A stretch of DNA of 64,000 nt from Streptococcus devriesei DSM 19639 (GCF_000423725.1 NZ_KE384084.1:694222-758221); one strand, 5' to 3'; shown: positions 8,796 to 21,477, counted from the stretch's first letter. The notes: generated by a model not told the origin, from the sequence alone. A program made the numbers and translations.

Positions 8796-11165
8796 TTAAT
8801 TACTTTGCAAGACCTTGCGCGGCTTGGTGCCTTCAGCCGGGCCGATGACACCTGCCTCTTCTAATTCTTCCATGAGACGGGTCGCTCGGTTAAATCCGAC
8901 AGAGAGCCTGCGCTGCAGCATCGATGCACTGGCTTTTTGCGTTTCTAAAACCAAAGCCTTAGCTTCTTCAAAGAGCGGATCTCCTTCAGAAGCACCGCCA
9001 TTGCTGTCAGAGCCTTCATTTTCAGAAACTTCTCCCGGATCAAAGCTGTCATCATAATCAGCGCCAGCCTGTTCCTTGATAAAGGAGACAATACGTTCAA
9101 CATCGTCATCTGAAATAAAGGAGCCTTGCAGGCGAACCGGATGATTTTCATCAATCGGCTTAAAGAGCATATCGCCGCGGCCAAGGAGCTTCTCAGCACC
9201 ATTTTCATCCAAAATAGTCCGGCTGTCTGTCCCGCTTGAGACTGCAAAAGCAATCCGGCTTGGGACGTTGGCCTTAATAAGGCCTGAAATAACATCAACA
9301 GACGGCCTTTGCGTAGCCAAAATCATATGAATACCGGCCGCACGCGCCTTTTGTCCTAAGCGGATGATGGCATCCTCAACTTCTTTACTAGCTACCATCA
9401 TAAGGTCAGCCAGCTCATCCACGATAACCACCAAAAGCGGCAGAGGAACATGCTTGGTTTCTGACTGGCGGTTGAATTCTTCTACCTTGGCATTGTAGCC
9501 TGCGATATTGCGCACTCCAAAATGACTGAACAGCTCATAGCGGTTTTCCATTTCATCGACAACCTTTTGCAGAGCCTTGCTGGCCTTGCGCGGATTGGTC
9601 ACAACAGGAATAAGCAGATGAGGAATATCATTGTAGACAGACAGCTCAACCATCTTAGGGTCAATCATCATAAATTTGACTTGATCGGGGCGGGCCTTCA
9701 TCAAAATGCTGGCAATAATACCATTGACTGCCACTGATTTCCCGGAACCTGTTGAACCCGCTACCAAAATATGGGGCATCCTTGCCAGATCAAAAGAGCG
9801 GACAGAGCCGTTGACTGCCTTACCTAAAGGTACTTCAAGCAATTTATCCGGTGACGTTTTAGCCTGCTCCCAGAGTTCACGGAAGGTGACAGTCGCAACC
9901 TCAGAGTTAGGCACTTCGATACCGACCAATGATTTGCCCGGAATCGGTGCTTCAATACGAACATCCTGAGCGGCCAAGGCCAGAGCCAGGTCATCTGCAA
10001 GATTGGAAATGCGATTGACACGGACACCAACGGCCGGCTTGACTTCATATTTGGTTACAGAAGGACCAATTTCAGCACGTTCAACACTGGCCTTGATTCC
10101 AAAACTGGCAAACGTTTCTTCCAATATCTTGATATTATCACGAACAAGCTTTTTCTCCTTGCTTTGATTTTTAGGCTTGTCCTTGGCAAAAAGTTCAATA
10201 CCAGGCAATTTGTAGTGAAGATTTTCTTTCGGTGTAAAATCAACTTCTAAAGGCTCGTCAGGATAATCCTCTTCAGGTGCAGGACCGGCATTTTCAGCCA
10301 GCTGATTAGAAGGTATTTCTTCAAAAGTTTCATCTTCATCATTTGGCTGATAACCGATAATTTCAGGCTCTCTATGAACTTGACCGTCAAAATCATCCAA
10401 GTCAATCGTCTGCGCTTGATCTAAAACTTCTCCTGTTTCTAAATCAATAGCCGCATTAATTCCATGGTCAGCTTCAGCCATTTCCTGAGCTTTTTGAGCG
10501 GCCTCTAACTCAGCCTGAAGGCGCTCTTCTTCTTTTTGGGCAAAGCGCCTTTCCCTATGCTCCTCACGCTTAGTTTGAAATTTAACATAGGCTCCTTTGA
10601 AAAAGTCCATAACGTCATAAACATCCCAAGAACTCATGAGAAAGAGACCTAAAAGAATAAAAAGACCGCCTATCAGGAAAGATCCGATATTAGAGAAAAG
10701 AAAGGCAACCGGCATATAAAAGAGAGCCCCTAAAAGACCGCCGCCGGCAAAATTAGCCACACGAAAATTGGTCAAATCGCTAAAGACAATACCGAGAGTC
10801 GCCTTAATGACGTTTTGTCCTGCCATACCGGCCATAGAAAAAAGGTAAGCCTGCCATTCCAAAAGTAAACCCAGCATGGTGACAACAAAGCCTCCAACCA
10901 GACCATCATACTTGCGCAGCCACTTCGCTGCGAAAAGATCAATCAAAACAGCAAAAATAAGCGGGTAAGCCAGGCTCCCCACCAGCAAACGTATCATATT
11001 ATAGGCGGTAATCCCGACCCGTCCTAATTTAAAAACAGCAAAAAAGAGGACAAGGGCTATAATAAAGACAGCCACCATCCGTTTTATTGCTCTTTGTTTT
11101 TCTAATTCTGCTTTTGTCGGACGGCGTGTCTTCCGTCCTTTTCGTTTGTTCTTTGCTTTAGCCAT
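8796..11165 (-). CDS. ftsK: DNA translocase FtsK/SpoIIIE
   Basis: A 789-residue membrane-anchored hexameric DNA pump that clears chromosome ends from the septum and supports dif/Xer recombination. A basic N-terminus is followed by about four TM segments (residues 29-180), an acidic charged linker (195-320) with a coiled-coil-like [13 protein letters not shown] stretch, the beta/alpha motor with Walker [10 protein letters not shown] (469-477) and Walker [15 protein letters not shown], and a C-terminal gamma winged helix (about 725-785) that reads KOPS-like sequences. Length and order are normal for streptococci. Confidence 0.96.
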   Translation of the reverse strand: MAKAKNKRKGRKTRRPTKAELEKQRAIKRMVAVFIIALVLFFAVFKLGRVGITAYNMIRLLVGSLAYPLIFAVLIDLFAAKWLRKYDGLVGGFVVTMLGLLLEWQAYLFSMAGMAGQNVIKATLGIVFSDLTNFRVANFAGGGLLGALFYMPVAFLFSNIGSFLIGGLFILLGLFLMSSWDVYDVMDFFKGAYVKFQTKREEHRERRFAQKEEERLQAELEAAQKAQEMAEADHGINAAIDLETGEVLDQAQTIDLDDFDGQVHREPEIIGYQPNDEDETFEEIPSNQLAENAGPAPEEDYPDEPLEVDFTPKENLHYKLPGIELFAKDKPKNQSKEKKLVRDNIKILEETFASFGIKASVERAEIGPSVTKYEVKPAVGVRVNRISNLADDLALALAAQDVRIEAPIPGKSLVGIEVPNSEVATVTFRELWEQAKTSPDKLLEVPLGKAVNGSVRSFDLARMPHILVAGSTGSGKSVAVNGIIASILMKARPDQVKFMMIDPKMVELSVYNDIPHLLIPVVTNPRKASKALQKVVDEMENRYELFSHFGVRNIAGYNAKVEEFNRQSETKHVPLPLLVVIVDELADLMMVASKEVEDAIIRLGQKARAAGIHMILATQRPSVDVISGLIKANVPSRIAFAVSSGTDSRTILDENGAEKLLGRGDMLFKPIDENHPVRLQGSFISDDDVERIVSFIKEQAGADYDDSFDPGEVSENEGSDSNGGASEGDPLFEEAKALVLETQKASASMLQRRLSVGFNRATRLMEELEEAGVIGPAEGTKPRKVLQSN

Positions 11166-11382
11166 GATGTTATTATACCATTTTTATAGTGTTTGGGGAA
11201 AGAACTGCCATTCCCTTTTTCTAAATTTGCCAGAGAATCCTCACCGGGGCTCAAAGACAGTGGCAAAAGCAGGAGTTCTCATTTTTAAATCGTTAACACT
11301 GGTAAAAATTTACCAGGCTAAGGCAAAGATAAGGCCGTTTTTATGGTAAAATAGACTTATCTTTTAATAACAAGGAGCAATT

Positions 11383-12153
11383 ATGAAAAAAATTTTGAGT
11401 CTCATTTTGATAGCGGCCGTTTTTTTGGCAGGCTGTGAAAGCATGGACCGTGCTATTAAGGGAGATAAGTATGTTGATAACAGCATTGCCAGGCAAAAAG
11501 CTGAAAATAAGCTGAAAAAACTAAACAAAGCCAGTTTTCCGCAATTGTCCCCAAAAGTTGCTAAAAATGAAGCCAAAGTCCAAATCAGGACATCTAAAGG
11601 TGATATCACCCTTAAGCTTTTTCCTAAATACGCTCCTTTGGCTGTTGAAAATTTCCTGACGCATGCCAAAAACGGTTACTATAATAACCTGACCTTCCAC
11701 CGAATTATCGCTGATTTTGTTGTTCAAGGCGGTGATCCTAAAGGTGACGGCAGCGGCGGCGAATCTATCTGGAAAGGCAAGGACAAATCAAAAGATGCAG
11801 GCCAAGGTTTTGCCAATGAAAGTTCAAAATATCTCTATCATCTAAGAGGCGCCTTAGCTATGGCCAATGCCGGTTCCCACACCAATGCCAGTCAATTTTA
11901 TATTGTCCAAAACAAGGCCAACCAAGCTAAGCAGCTCTCCTCCGAGCTCTATCCGCAAAAAATAATCAACGCCTATAAGCATGGAGGAACACCAAAGCTT
12001 GACGGCAACTACACGGTCTTTGGACAAGTTATTAAAGGCATGAAAACAGTTGATGCTATCGCAGCAGTCAAAACTGATCAAAACGGTAAACCTGAGGAAA
12101 AAGTAGTTATCAAGACGATTACCGTTCTTAAAGATTATCAATTCTCTAAATAA
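11383..12153 (+). CDS. Cyclophilin-type peptidyl-prolyl isomerase lipoprotein
   Basis: A 256-residue surface lipoprotein. The signal peptide ends in a lipobox LAGC with the acylated Cys18; a charged linker leads to a cyclophilin domain (about 66-250) containing FHRIIADFVVQGGDPKGDGSGG and AMANAGSHTNASQFYIV, the catalytic core of the family. It resembles SlrA of pneumococcus, which helps fold exported proteins. The AAGGAG site precedes the ATG and a terminator follows. Catalytic activity is likely given the intact FHRII and QFYI motifs. Confidence 0.9.
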   Translation: MKKILSLILIAAVFLAGCESMDRAIKGDKYVDNSIARQKAENKLKKLNKASFPQLSPKVAKNEAKVQIRTSKGDITLKLFPKYAPLAVENFLTHAKNGYYNNLTFHRIIADFVVQGGDPKGDGSGGESIWKGKDKSKDAGQGFANESSKYLYHLRGALAMANAGSHTNASQFYIVQNKANQAKQLSSELYPQKIINAYKHGGTPKLDGNYTVFGQVIKGMKTVDAIAAVKTDQNGKPEEKVVIKTITVLKDYQFSK

Positions 12154-12156
12154 AAA

Positions 12157-12183
12157 TAAAGCAGCTCGATGGCTGCTTTATTT
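12157..12183 (+). terminator. Terminator of the cyclophilin gene
   Basis: AAAGCAGC/GCTGCTTT hairpin followed by TATTTAT. The minus-strand stop of the GxxxG-rich small ORF falls inside it. Confidence 0.75.
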
Positions 12184-12285
12184 ATGATAACGACTCAAGA
12201 TGGTCTCTGCAATGGATGAAATTGCAACTATAATGCCACCGCCAATACCGCCTAAAATTATGTTACCTACAAAACCAAGTATCAT
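12178..12285 (-). CDS. Possible small GxxxG-rich membrane-active peptide
   Basis: A 35-codon ORF (M-I-L-G-F-V-G then GGIGGG and the tail SRYHK) directly downstream of the 56-residue membrane protein gene. Its frame stays open 11 codons further upstream (VVQLVITALG...) without a start codon, so it may be the 3' part of a longer gene or a peptide with an unusual start. The Gly-rich helix resembles class IIb bacteriocin subunits, but there is no double-glycine leader and no clear ribosome binding site. Treat as unproven. Confidence 0.35.
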   Translation of the reverse strand: MILGFVGNIILGGIGGGIIVAISSIAETILSRYHK

Positions 12286-12311
12286 CCCTAGAGCTGTGAT
12301 GACTAACTGAA

Positions 12312-12482
12312 CTACTTGTTATGTAAATAATAATATATCGCCATTGCAATCAAATAGAGCATCAAAGAACCTGAAACATAAAATCTAATCTTTTTTGATT
12401 TAAGACGTTTAAGTCCATGATCAGCTAAAAAAAACATGGCAATAATAACTACTGCATTAATGATATCTATTGTTATTTCCAT
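12312..12482 (-). CDS. Small two-TM membrane protein (bacteriocin-immunity-like)
   Basis: A 56-residue ORF with AAGGA five bases before the ATG. It begins MEITIDIINAVVIIAMFFLA (first TM segment), has a basic loop with HGLKRLKSKKIR, then a second TM segment ending YYYLHNK. The size, two-helix layout and position among Gly-rich peptides are like the small immunity or accessory proteins of streptococcal blp-type loci, but I recognise no family. It lies about 430 bp downstream of the peptide pair next to mtnN, beyond a terminator. Confidence 0.55.
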   Translation of the reverse strand: MEITIDIINAVVIIAMFFLADHGLKRLKSKKIRFYVSGSLMLYLIAMAIYYYLHNK

Positions 12483-12803
12483 TTTAGTCCTTACTTTTTA
12501 ATAAACTATATAGCCATTTTTCAACTCCTGATAACTAAAATGCTATTAACATTTCACAGCAAGCTTGTACATTTAAATTCTTCATCAGGTTATCCATAAA
12601 ATCTGTAGTGATTCTAAAAATTTCCGTGAAAAATTTATGTTATATTTTATCGCTTAACTTTTTCTTGCACAAGACCAATGCTGCTCATTTAATGAAATTG
12701 ATAATGAGCCCTAAAAAAAGAGCAAATTTTCTGACTATTTTTCTTATCTTATTTAAACTTTTCAAATCAAGAGGTTGGGCAAAACTAATTTCGACAGCCA
12801 AAT

Positions 12804-12837
12804 AAAGATCCTGAGAACAACTGCCCTCAGGATCTTT
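12804..12837. terminator. Terminator inside the first bacteriocin-like cluster
   Basis: AAAGATCCTGAG/CTCAGGATCTTT perfect 12-bp hairpin flanked by A/T runs. It separates the peptide pair near mtnN (12921-13140) from the small membrane protein genes. Confidence 0.75.
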
Positions 12838-12920
12838 GAATTATATCCCAGATTCTCAGAAAAATACCTCGACGCCTAAACGGAGACGTAGGAAATTGAC
12901 ATACCTTAGCTTTTATTTTT

Positions 12921-12998
12921 TTAATTTAATAAAGCCACATATAACAAAACTATCGCCAAAATTATAAATGAGATGACACCTATCAAAAAATATTTCAT
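12921..12998 (-). CDS. 25-residue hydrophobic peptide, MxYF family, copy 1
   Basis: A 25-residue single-helix peptide starting MKYFLIGV and ending VALLN, with AAGGA seven bases before the ATG. It follows the Gly-rich peptide stop by 10 bp. A similar-sized peptide starting MEYFIVGA lies in the equivalent place in the second cluster (40492-40569), which argues that both are genuine genes. Function unknown; by position an immunity or accessory peptide is possible. Confidence 0.5.
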   Translation of the reverse strand: MKYFLIGVISFIILAIVLLYVALLN

Positions 12999-13008
12999 AA
13001 CTGATTCC

Positions 13009-13140
13009 TTACCAACATGATACTAAATATTCACCAGCTCCGCTAATTGCTCCTGTGACTAACCCTCCTGCTCCAAGTGCCAAGCCACAGCCAAGCCAAG
13101 CAGTTGCTGTTTTCAGTCCTTTGATTGGGATCACACTCAT
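13009..13140 (-). CDS. Gly-rich bacteriocin-like peptide, leaderless, coupled to mtnN
   Basis: A 43-residue ORF beginning MSVIPIKGLK, with a Gly/Ala-rich stretch (residues 17-35) and two Cys (18 and 42) near the ends, typical of mature class II bacteriocins. Its ATG overlaps the mtnN stop as ATGA. No double-glycine leader exists upstream: the frame closes 20 codons before the ATG. It may be a leaderless bacteriocin or a core whose leader was lost when it recombined next to mtnN. Only a weak GGA lies before the ATG, so expression would rely on coupling. Confidence 0.5.
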   Translation of the reverse strand: MSVIPIKGLKTATAWLGCGLALGAGGLVTGAISGAGEYLVSCW

Positions 13141-13826
13141 AAAACATCCAAAAAATCCAGAAGAACCTGGGCAGAACGCTTGCCGGCTTCCAGGATAAAT
13201 TCGTCAAAAGTAAGATTGGCATCGTGCGCTGCGGTATCGCTCATGGCACGAATAACTACAAAAGGCAGCTGAGCTGCGGAGGCTGCCTGTGCCACTGCGG
13301 CTCCTTCCATTTCTACGGCTTCCACTTGCGGAAAATGCTCTTTTACAAAATCAGTTTTATCTTTACCAGCCATAAAGGAGTCACTGCTGGTAATTAATCC
13401 CACCTTACTCTTGATGTGATGCTGCGCCAGAACTTTTTCAAAAACAGCCACAAAATGTTTGTCAGATTCAAAATAAAGAGGCTGTTCTGACATCTGCCCA
13501 AAAGCATAGCCAAAAGCCGTCAAGTCAACATCATGGTAGGCAAGCCTATCTGCCACCACAACGTCACCAATCTCTAAATCCGGCGCCAAAGCTCCGGCAG
13601 AACCAGTATTAATAAGCGCCTCAACAGCGAAACGATCGGCTAAAACAGCGACGCTCATAGCGCTCATCACTTTGCCGACACCGCTTCTCACAAGGACAAC
13701 ATCATGTTTGCCCAGTCGGCCGCTGTAATAGGTCCGCCCCAAGCAAACCTCTTCTGTCTTTTGACTCAGCTTTTCCAGGAGAAGTTTTAGTTCTTCATCC
13801 ATAGCCGCGATAATTCCGATTTTCAT
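13137..13826 (-). CDS. mtnN: 5'-methylthioadenosine/S-adenosylhomocysteine nucleosidase
   Basis: MTAN (Pfs) hydrolyses MTA and SAH, recycling the methyl cycle and supplying S-ribosylhomocysteine to LuxS. The 229-residue protein has the PNP/UDP phosphorylase fold, with the start MKIGIIAAMDEELKLL, the purine-binding region VEAVEMEGAAVAQAA (catalytic Glu in MEGAA) and the catalytic Asp in RAMSDTAAHD. Last full-size gene of glmU-nudix-macP-mtnN, the order also recalled from pneumococcus. Confidence 0.95.
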   Translation of the reverse strand: MKIGIIAAMDEELKLLLEKLSQKTEEVCLGRTYYSGRLGKHDVVLVRSGVGKVMSAMSVAVLADRFAVEALINTGSAGALAPDLEIGDVVVADRLAYHDVDLTAFGYAFGQMSEQPLYFESDKHFVAVFEKVLAQHHIKSKVGLITSSDSFMAGKDKTDFVKEHFPQVEAVEMEGAAVAQAASAAQLPFVVIRAMSDTAAHDANLTFDEFILEAGKRSAQVLLDFLDVL

Positions 13827-13837
13827 TTTCTTTTCCT

Positions 13838-14158
13838 TTAGAGTTTAAAAACTGCGTAAATAAGAACAGCCAAAAGCAAGGCAATACCGATTAAAATCCA
13901 ATTGAGTTTAGACTGAAATTCGCCGCGCTTAGCATTCTCAATGCGACGGCTTTTGATGATAGGATCTTCATCATAATCCTCAAAATCAAAATCGTCATCA
14001 TAGTCACTGTCAATGTCACTCTTGCTATAATCAGAAACAGCTGCTTTGTCTGTATGAATGACAATGGTTTTTTCCGGATCAAAATCCTCTTTATCATCAA
14101 ATTTTTCGCCGTGATTAGCACGCGCAATCATTTCATCTGTTAAAAGCGGTTTTCCCAT
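13838..14158 (-). CDS. macP: MacP, regulator of PBP2a
   Basis: A 106-residue bitopic protein: conserved start MGKPLLTDEMIARAN, a very acidic middle (about 35-70, many Asp/Glu), and one C-terminal TM segment (WILIGIALLLAVLIYAVF). This layout and the location between the nudix gene and mtnN match pneumococcal MacP, which activates the class A penicillin-binding protein PBP2a and is a StkP phosphorylation target. The ATG at 14158 is preferred over 14209, whose extension overlaps the nudix gene. Confidence 0.85.
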   Translation of the reverse strand: MGKPLLTDEMIARANHGEKFDDKEDFDPEKTIVIHTDKAAVSDYSKSDIDSDYDDDFDFEDYDEDPIIKSRRIENAKRGEFQSKLNWILIGIALLLAVLIYAVFKL

Positions 14159-14168
14159 AACATTTCCT

Positions 14169-14720
14169 CTATTTATTATTAAAATGCAAGGCAAAATACT
14201 GCAGAGCAATCAGGGTTTTAGCATCTTCAATATCTCCTGATGCCACCAGTTCCATGCATTCGTCATAAGTTAATTCCAGCAGTTCAATCACCTCATCCTC
14301 ATCCTGCGGACGAGGATTTGCAACCTTTTTAAGGTTTGTAGCCAGATAAAGCTTTATTTTTTCATTGCAAAATCCGATAGCCGTATAGAACTCATAAATC
14401 AACTCCAAATCCCCTGTATAAGCAGTTTCCTCTTCTAATTCACGCAGGGCTGCTGCTTTTTCACCACCGTTTTCACCAATTTCAAGCTTTCCTGCCGGAA
14501 TTTCATAAGAGATTTTTTCAATTGCCTTACGGTACTGCTTGACAATAACCAATTTATTGTCCGGCGTAACAGCCAGAACAGAAACGGCTCCCCGATGAAA
14601 AATCAGTTCACGTTTTGCTGTTCCCAACTGATTGGGCAGCTCAACATCATCAACCGCAACTTTAAAAATCTGGCCATCAAAAATCTCCTGACGCTTGATG
14701 GTCTTTTCTTCGAATTCCAT
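14169..14720 (-). CDS. Nudix hydrolase, ADP-ribose pyrophosphatase type
   Basis: A 183-residue hydrolase, probably splitting ADP-ribose into AMP and ribose 5-phosphate. The Nudix box lies at about residues 77-101, GKLEIGE...RELEEETAY; compared with the textbook motif the spacer has two extra residues and Ala replaces the usual Gly, both seen in some ADPRases. The ATG at 14720 has GGAG six bases upstream, while the Met two codons before it overlaps that site. Lies 10 bp downstream of glmU and 10 bp before macP. Confidence 0.85.
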   Translation of the reverse strand: MEFEEKTIKRQEIFDGQIFKVAVDDVELPNQLGTAKRELIFHRGAVSVLAVTPDNKLVIVKQYRKAIEKISYEIPAGKLEIGENGGEKAAALRELEEETAYTGDLELIYEFYTAIGFCNEKIKLYLATNLKKVANPRPQDEDEVIELLELTYDECMELVASGDIEDAKTLIALQYFALHFNNK

Positions 14721-14729
14721 GAACATCTC

Positions 14730-16151
<1,422 letters not shown>

Positions 16152-16183
16152 TCATTATAGCACTTTTCCAATCATTTGTTAAA

Positions 16184-16624
16184 TTAGGGAGCGTAGACTA
16201 GGCGAAACTCTTCGAGAACAACCAGACTGTCTTGAGTAAACGTCAGCCCTGCCTCTTTAAACCACTGCGTGAAAAGCTGCTGATGAATATCCCGCCACCA
16301 AGCCAGAGTACGATTCCCTTCACCCTCTTTAAAGGCGTGTTCAGCTGACACCTCTTCAAAAGGAAGAATGGTGACCTTAGTGATTTCAATGATGCAGACA
16401 GCCTCATCATGACTGTCCAAAATAACATCATAACTGCCTTCCTGAGGCAGGGGTTCATGGTCTGCTTCATACAAATCATAGGCTGAAGCCGTTGCCGTTT
16501 TCCTTCCTTTCAGCACCAGCTGTGCCAGCAAATCGGGTTCTGCTCCAAAAGCCCAGGCATCAATAGCATTGCCGATAGCCGGGTTGAGCGTTTTATACTG
16601 ATTCCATAGTTGTTTTGCGTTCAT
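16184..16624 (-). CDS. ASCH-domain protein
   Basis: A 146-residue protein of the ASCH fold, a PUA-like RNA-binding module; some members hydrolyse N4-acetylcytidine, others have no known role. The central GRKTATASAYDLY motif and the ITKVTILPFEEVSAEHAFKEGEGNR segment mark the family. The ATG at 16624 has GGAGG six bases upstream; the longer frame to 16648 begins before that site. It stands alone between glmU and the VIT1-like gene. Confidence 0.8.
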   Translation of the reverse strand: MNAKQLWNQYKTLNPAIGNAIDAWAFGAEPDLLAQLVLKGRKTATASAYDLYEADHEPLPQEGSYDVILDSHDEAVCIIEITKVTILPFEEVSAEHAFKEGEGNRTLAWWRDIHQQLFTQWFKEAGLTFTQDSLVVLEEFRLVYAP

Positions 16625-16842
16625 GTCTACCTCCGATTTATAGTTCATAGCTTGCTCAGCAACTCATAGAAAATAAGCTATTTTATGATCCCCGTAAGAA
16701 ACATTCTTATACTGAAACTTTTCTCCCTAACTGAATCTGCTACTATTATACATTATTTCAGATATACACAAAAACAATCATTAAAAATACTGCTGTCCCC
16801 AATGATTATAGCCTCAAGCCGAAAATCTGTATCTTTACAAGA

Positions 16843-16889
16843 AAAGAGTGAGATTCAGACATTTCTAAGAAATGATTGAATCTCACTCT
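16843..16889 (-). terminator. Terminator of the VIT1-like gene
   Basis: AGAGTGAGATTCA/TGAATCTCACTCT perfect 13-bp hairpin followed by TTTTC on the minus strand. Confidence 0.85.
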
Positions 16890-16898
16890 GTGAACCTG

Positions 16899-17390
16899 TC
16901 AGGCCAACAGCCCCAATAAATAACCAACATAGTAGGCCACAAAAGTTGCAATGAGCCCGACCGTCACTGTGCGTACAACTTCTTTGCGTTTTGACTGGTG
17001 AGTAATGGCAGCCTTCACTATTCCCAGCAAGACCAGAGCCAAAGCAACTAGGAGACAGGCCAGAAGGAAGGTATAATCCCGAAACAGCCCAATCCGCTCG
17101 ATGAGCAGATAGGACAGCAAAGGAAGGAGGCCAAAACCATTAAAAGCAAGAAAGGTAGCCAAGGCATTTTTAACAGCCTGCCTATTATCCGTGTGTTTTT
17201 CCGTTGTTGAACTCAAGTAATCCCCGATAGCCATGGAAAAACCATCTGCCAGTAGATTCGAGAATCCCAGAATAATAATGGTCATCGTCCCAAGTTTCCC
17301 TCCTACTGCACCGGCAACTACAGCAAAGGTCGTAATAATCCCATCCAAACCGCCGTAAACAATTGATTTAGCATAATCTTTCAAATTCAT
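16899..17390 (-). CDS. VIT1/CCC1 family transporter-like membrane protein
   Basis: A 163-residue polytopic protein of the VIT1/CCC1 (DUF125) family, whose members export iron or manganese. The hallmark N-terminus YGGLDGIITTFAVVAGAVGG lies at residues 12-31, followed by FSNLLADGFSMAIGDYLSS and then three further hydrophobic segments. It is shorter than plant and yeast VIT1 because the cytosolic metal-binding insertion is reduced. ATG at 17390 has AGGAG nine bases upstream. Substrate in this organism is unproven. Confidence 0.8.
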   Translation of the reverse strand: MNLKDYAKSIVYGGLDGIITTFAVVAGAVGGKLGTMTIIILGFSNLLADGFSMAIGDYLSSTTEKHTDNRQAVKNALATFLAFNGFGLLPLLSYLLIERIGLFRDYTFLLACLLVALALVLLGIVKAAITHQSKRKEVVRTVTVGLIATFVAYYVGYLLGLLA

Positions 17391-17557
17391 TATAGGTTGC
17401 TCCTGACTGTTAAACAATAATTTATTTAGAATCATTCTAAATATCTTCTATCTCTATTATACGCTTATTTAGAAGAATTACAATTAAATAATCCTTCGAC
17501 AATAAAACTAGGCCTACAACAAAAAATCAGCAGAAAATTTCTGCTGATGTCAGATTA

Positions 17558-18021
17558 TAGACAAACTCTCAAAACTAAATTCTCTCTAAAATTTCATCAT
17601 AGAATAGTATCACTTTTCGTTTTTGTAAGATGATATAGAAATGAGCGAAGCCTAATCTGATACTTCCTGATGTAGCAAAAGAGGCAGAAACAGTGAATTT
17701 CTGCCTCTCGGAGATTTTGAGACCTAGGCTCAAATTTTAATTGAACACGGGCTGCGGATTGTGGCAAAAAGATGAGTCCGCCTAGAATCTTAACGATTCC
17801 GCATCGCACTCCCTATTTTGCCTTTATCCGCAGACGCCCATTGTATCTTGAACTTAGGTATGGAATTCCGAAGGAAATCGCTATGACGATTGCCGTTAGA
17901 AATCGATATTATTTCTAACGGCAATCTAATGCAAAACCTAGTCAGGAGCCATAGCCTTGGCGTTTGGTTTTGCCGTCCGTGCTACCTAAGGAAAGTATCA
18001 TAACAAAATGTTACTTTTTGA
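17558..18021. repeat. 465-bp dispersed repeat, copy A
   Basis: Near-identical (about 20 differences by eye) to the reverse complement of 39844-40308. It contains a 16-bp perfect hairpin GATTGCCGTTAGAAAT at 17888-17903 with 17911-17926, and a GAGGCAGAAA/TTTCTGCCTC hairpin near 17690, which could end transcription. No credible ORF is present: the longest frame, 17597-17809, has no coding character. It fills the VIT1-metG gap and shares CGTGTTCAATTA and AAGATACAA motifs with the pyrH-frr block. Confidence 0.85.
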
Positions 18022-18035
18022 TAAATGAAATCATT

Positions 18036-20197
<2,162 letters not shown>

Positions 20198-20265
20198 GCA
20201 TAAATTGCCCATTATGAAAGCTCAAAATTAAAAACAGCCTGACGGCTCCAGCCTTATCAGAAAAT

Positions 20266-20323
20266 AAAAAGAGCAGGACACGGGCTCAATCAATAAAATC
20301 AATTGTGCTTTTCCTGCTCTTTT
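20266..20323 (-). terminator. Terminator of the Lys-rich membrane protein gene
   Basis: AAGAGCAGGA/TCCTGCTCTT arms around a 34-nt loop, followed by T-rich sequence on the minus strand. Confidence 0.65.
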
Positions 20324-20334
20324 CAGACCGCTCT

Positions 20335-21171
20335 TTAATAATTATTGTATTTTTTTATAAGCTGACGTTCCTTATCTTCAATCTTTTTATAAGTGTTGTG
20401 TAATTTATTGGCTGCCTTGCCTGTCCGCTTGACATAGGTTGTTTTGTCTGTCAGTTTTCCTTTTTTATTATAAGCCTTGAGGGTTAAGCGATCACCTTTT
20501 TTCTGGTAGGTTATCTTTCTTGCTTTTTGATTCTTAAAATCTTTTTCATAGCCTTTCTTCGTCTCCTGCAGATCACTGTCGGAGAGATATTTCGTTTTAA
20601 TGTAATCGTCAATATAGCGGTTCAAGTCACTGACAAAGTCTTTTTGAGAAATAGACATCCGAATTTCTCTTTTCCAAATATCAGCCTTATGTGTCGGTCT
20701 TATATGCCCAGTATAAGTGGTTCTGGCACTGCTAAAAAGTTCCTCATACTCAGAGTCCGTATCAGGCAGTTCCATATTATACTCAAGCTTATAGTAAGAA
20801 TAAGTCTTTAGGGAGCCTTTTTCAACTTCTAAAAATTGATGATAATTGATTTTAGCTTTTTCGTTTTCTTCATCAGCATCAATCCACTTATGCTTTTTAG
20901 AGCTATAAGACGAGGAAGACACCCGTTCCCAAGTACCGTCTATATTGCCGGAATAGTAATAATAAGCTGCAGCACCGCCGGCAATCAAGAGCAGTACAGC
21001 AAAGACTGACACTAAACTGATGATAACAATGGTTGAGGTCTTCATTTTTTTCTTCGGCTGCTGACGGGACGCTGTAAATTCTCCTCTCTGAAAAGCTGCC
21101 TGAAATTCTTCTTGGCTGGGCTCGCGGCCGTTTGCCGCCCGAAACTGTTGTTGCCATTCATTTTGTTTCAT
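20335..21171 (-). CDS. Hypothetical single-TM protein with extracytoplasmic Lys-rich domain
   Basis: I do not recognise this 278-residue protein. The first 43 residues are charged and cytoplasmic (PSQEEFQAAFQRGEF, then a KKKMK stretch), a TM helix spans about 45-70 (TIVIISLVSVFAVLLLIAGGAAA), and the rest is an outside domain rich in Lys, Tyr and Asp with NIDGTWERVSSS at its start, reminiscent of lipocalin-like streptococcal surface proteins. Low-complexity basic C-terminus. It stands alone, between metG and the divergent kinase gene. Confidence 0.6.
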   Translation of the reverse strand: MKQNEWQQQFRAANGREPSQEEFQAAFQRGEFTASRQQPKKKMKTSTIVIISLVSVFAVLLLIAGGAAAYYYYSGNIDGTWERVSSSSYSSKKHKWIDADEENEKAKINYHQFLEVEKGSLKTYSYYKLEYNMELPDTDSEYEELFSSARTTYTGHIRPTHKADIWKREIRMSISQKDFVSDLNRYIDDYIKTKYLSDSDLQETKKGYEKDFKNQKARKITYQKKGDRLTLKAYNKKGKLTDKTTYVKRTGKAANKLHNTYKKIEDKERQLIKKYNNY

Positions 21172-21477
21172 CTTGGACTCCTTAATAATTTATTACTCTT
21201 TTATTTTACCATACTTACAGCCTAATTTATCAGAATTTTTTAATTGTTTTTTCGCTTTTAAGTGTCTTTAGCTAAGCTTGTCATGAAAGACTGCAGCCTT
21301 ATTTAGCAGGTCCTAAAATTAATGTGATTTAATACTTGATTAAATACAATATGTAGTGTTATTATATTAATTGCTGTACAATATATTGTGGCGATATTTT
21401 TTAATAATCTTTTTAGATGTCATAGCTGTCTGTTTAAACAGCAAAAGACTTGACTTATTTGGAGGTGCTTTACAATC
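21172..21477. other. AT-rich divergent intergenic region
   Basis: 306 bp between two divergent genes. It must hold both promoters. I see AT-rich stretches and a short CAATATATTG palindrome near 21379, but no ORF, terminator or known riboswitch. Confidence 0.4.

Noticed and set aside
12541..12600. 20-codon frame MDNLMKNLNVQACC... upstream of the 56-residue protein
   Set aside because: No double-glycine site and no clear RBS; too short to support.
12608..12805. 65-codon plus-strand ORF between the small peptide genes
   Set aside because: Against local gene direction, no RBS, ends at the start of the 12804 hairpin; composition looks like non-coding AT-rich DNA.
17597..17809. 70-codon minus-strand ORF inside repeat copy A
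   Set aside because: The frame is within a repeat with hairpins, no RBS, no coding-like composition, and the other copy does not maintain it.
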